A stretch of 64,000 nt of DNA. It comes from Anaeromicrobium sediminis. Its GTDB lineage: Bacteria; Bacillota; Clostridia; Peptostreptococcales; Thermotaleaceae. The position numbers and the translations under genes were made by a program. The notes beneath the pieces are model-generated. The model was given only the letters and a program-made list of their open reading frames with translations. It made no database searches and was not told the origin of the DNA. Shown in pieces: positions 63,655 to 64,000 of the stretch. The stretch's first letter is position 1; each line of letters starts with the position of its first letter. The stretch covers positions 90,113-154,112 of the forward strand of contig NZ_NIBG01000008.1 of assembly GCF_002270055.1 (NCBI RefSeq). Reading direction: 5' to 3'.

Positions 63655-64000
63655 TTATCTTAATAATTGAAGTACTCCTTGAGGTTGTTGGTTTGCTTGA
63701 GCTAACATTGATTGCGCTGCCTGTGATAAAATATTGTTCTTTTGGAATTTCATCATTTCTTTTGCCATGTCTACGTCTCTGATTCTTGATTCTGCTGCTG
63801 TTAAGTTTTCAGATGATGCATCTAAGTTTTTGATTGAATGCTCTAATCTGTTTTGGAAAGCTCCTAATTCACTTCTTTGCTTAGAAACTTTTGTTAATGC
63901 AGTATCTAACTTTCCTGTTAGTGCTTTTGCTGTAGTTACATCAGCTACTGCAGTATTAGTTAATGTTCCTAAATCTGTATGAAGAGCAGATGCTCTCATG
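63655..64000 (-). CDS. fliC: Flagellin, C-terminal part (truncated by window edge)
   Basis: Only the last 114 or so residues are in the window: [40 protein letters not shown] and [17 protein letters not shown], the conserved D1/D0 C-terminus. The start lies beyond 64000. Distinct in sequence from the short flagellin at 58740-59540, so the strain has at least two flagellins. Confidence 0.96.
   Translation of the reverse strand, partial: MRASALHTDLGTLTNTAVADVTTAKALTGKLDTALTKVSKQRSELGAFQNRLEHSIKNLDASSENLTAAESRIRDVDMAKEMMKFQKNNILSQAAQSMLAQANQQPQGVLQLLR

Noticed and set aside
1-64000. CRISPR array or cas genes.
   Set aside because: The repeats present are long, dispersed and not separated by regular unique spacers; no cas-like protein is encoded.

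Overview
The window looks like a chromosomal segment of a low-GC, motile, anaerobic Firmicute, most likely a Clostridia/Tissierellia-type amino-acid fermenter. This rests on gene content and AT-rich base use; I cannot name a genus. Supporting markers are histidine fermentation genes ending in formate-THF ligase, a four-subunit 2-oxoacid:ferredoxin oxidoreductase, a clostridial 2[4Fe-4S] ferredoxin, Bcd-EtfAB, Rex, a glutamate dehydrogenase, an SLH-anchored surface protein, a T-box, an FMN riboswitch and a fluoride riboswitch. No rRNA, tRNA, CRISPR array, prophage or intact transposon was found.

Layout. 1-15.5 kb: histidine utilisation. A divergent HutH paralogue without the MIO triad, a BCCT transporter and a large SARP-like regulator are followed by fchA-hutI-ftcD-hutU-fhs and then the canonical hutH (all minus strand; transcription order hutH | fhs-hutU-ftcD-hutI-fchA). 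The pathway runs histidine to urocanate to imidazolone propionate to formiminoglutamate to glutamate plus formyl-THF, with Fhs recovering ATP. Two promoters (fhs and BCCT) carry paired heptamers 11 bp apart, ending 8 bp before the -10, the layout used by SARP activators. 15.5-26 kb: DUF554 protein, two-component system, DNA glycosylase, MATE pump, CAP/SLH surface protein, glutamate dehydrogenase and a P-loop/Asp23-like fusion. 26-31.6 kb: ferredoxin, MarR regulator, bcd-etfB-etfA and rex. 31.8-39.9 kb: ABC-F protein, acpP, tsaD and a porGDAB-type operon behind a T-box. 40-46.6 kb: cation/proton antiporter behind a fluoride riboswitch, bactofilin-like membrane protein, tsaE-tsaB-rimI and ribU behind an FMN riboswitch. 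46.8-54.6 kb: tex, prfB (with programmed frameshift), secA, a DUF5317 protein and hpf, with a raiA-type noncoding RNA upstream of hpf. 55.3-64 kb: late flagellar genes (fliS, fliD, flaG, a FliS paralogue, two flagellins, a FliK-like protein, yaaR) with SigD-type promoters, and a decayed LAGLIDADG endonuclease.

The intergenic DNA is unusual. Three dispersed noncoding repeat families occupy most gaps over 300 bp: element A (about 190 bp, long imperfect palindrome), element B (about 175 bp, chain of small hairpins, always in the same orientation) and element C (about 55-80 bp, TTTAGGG/TTTAGAG-rich hairpins, concentrated in the hut operon). Two clusters of DnaA-box sequences lie in gaps with no dnaA gene nearby.

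All family names come from reading the translated sequence, not from database searches. Start codons were moved inward wherever a Shine-Dalgarno sequence supported a later ATG.
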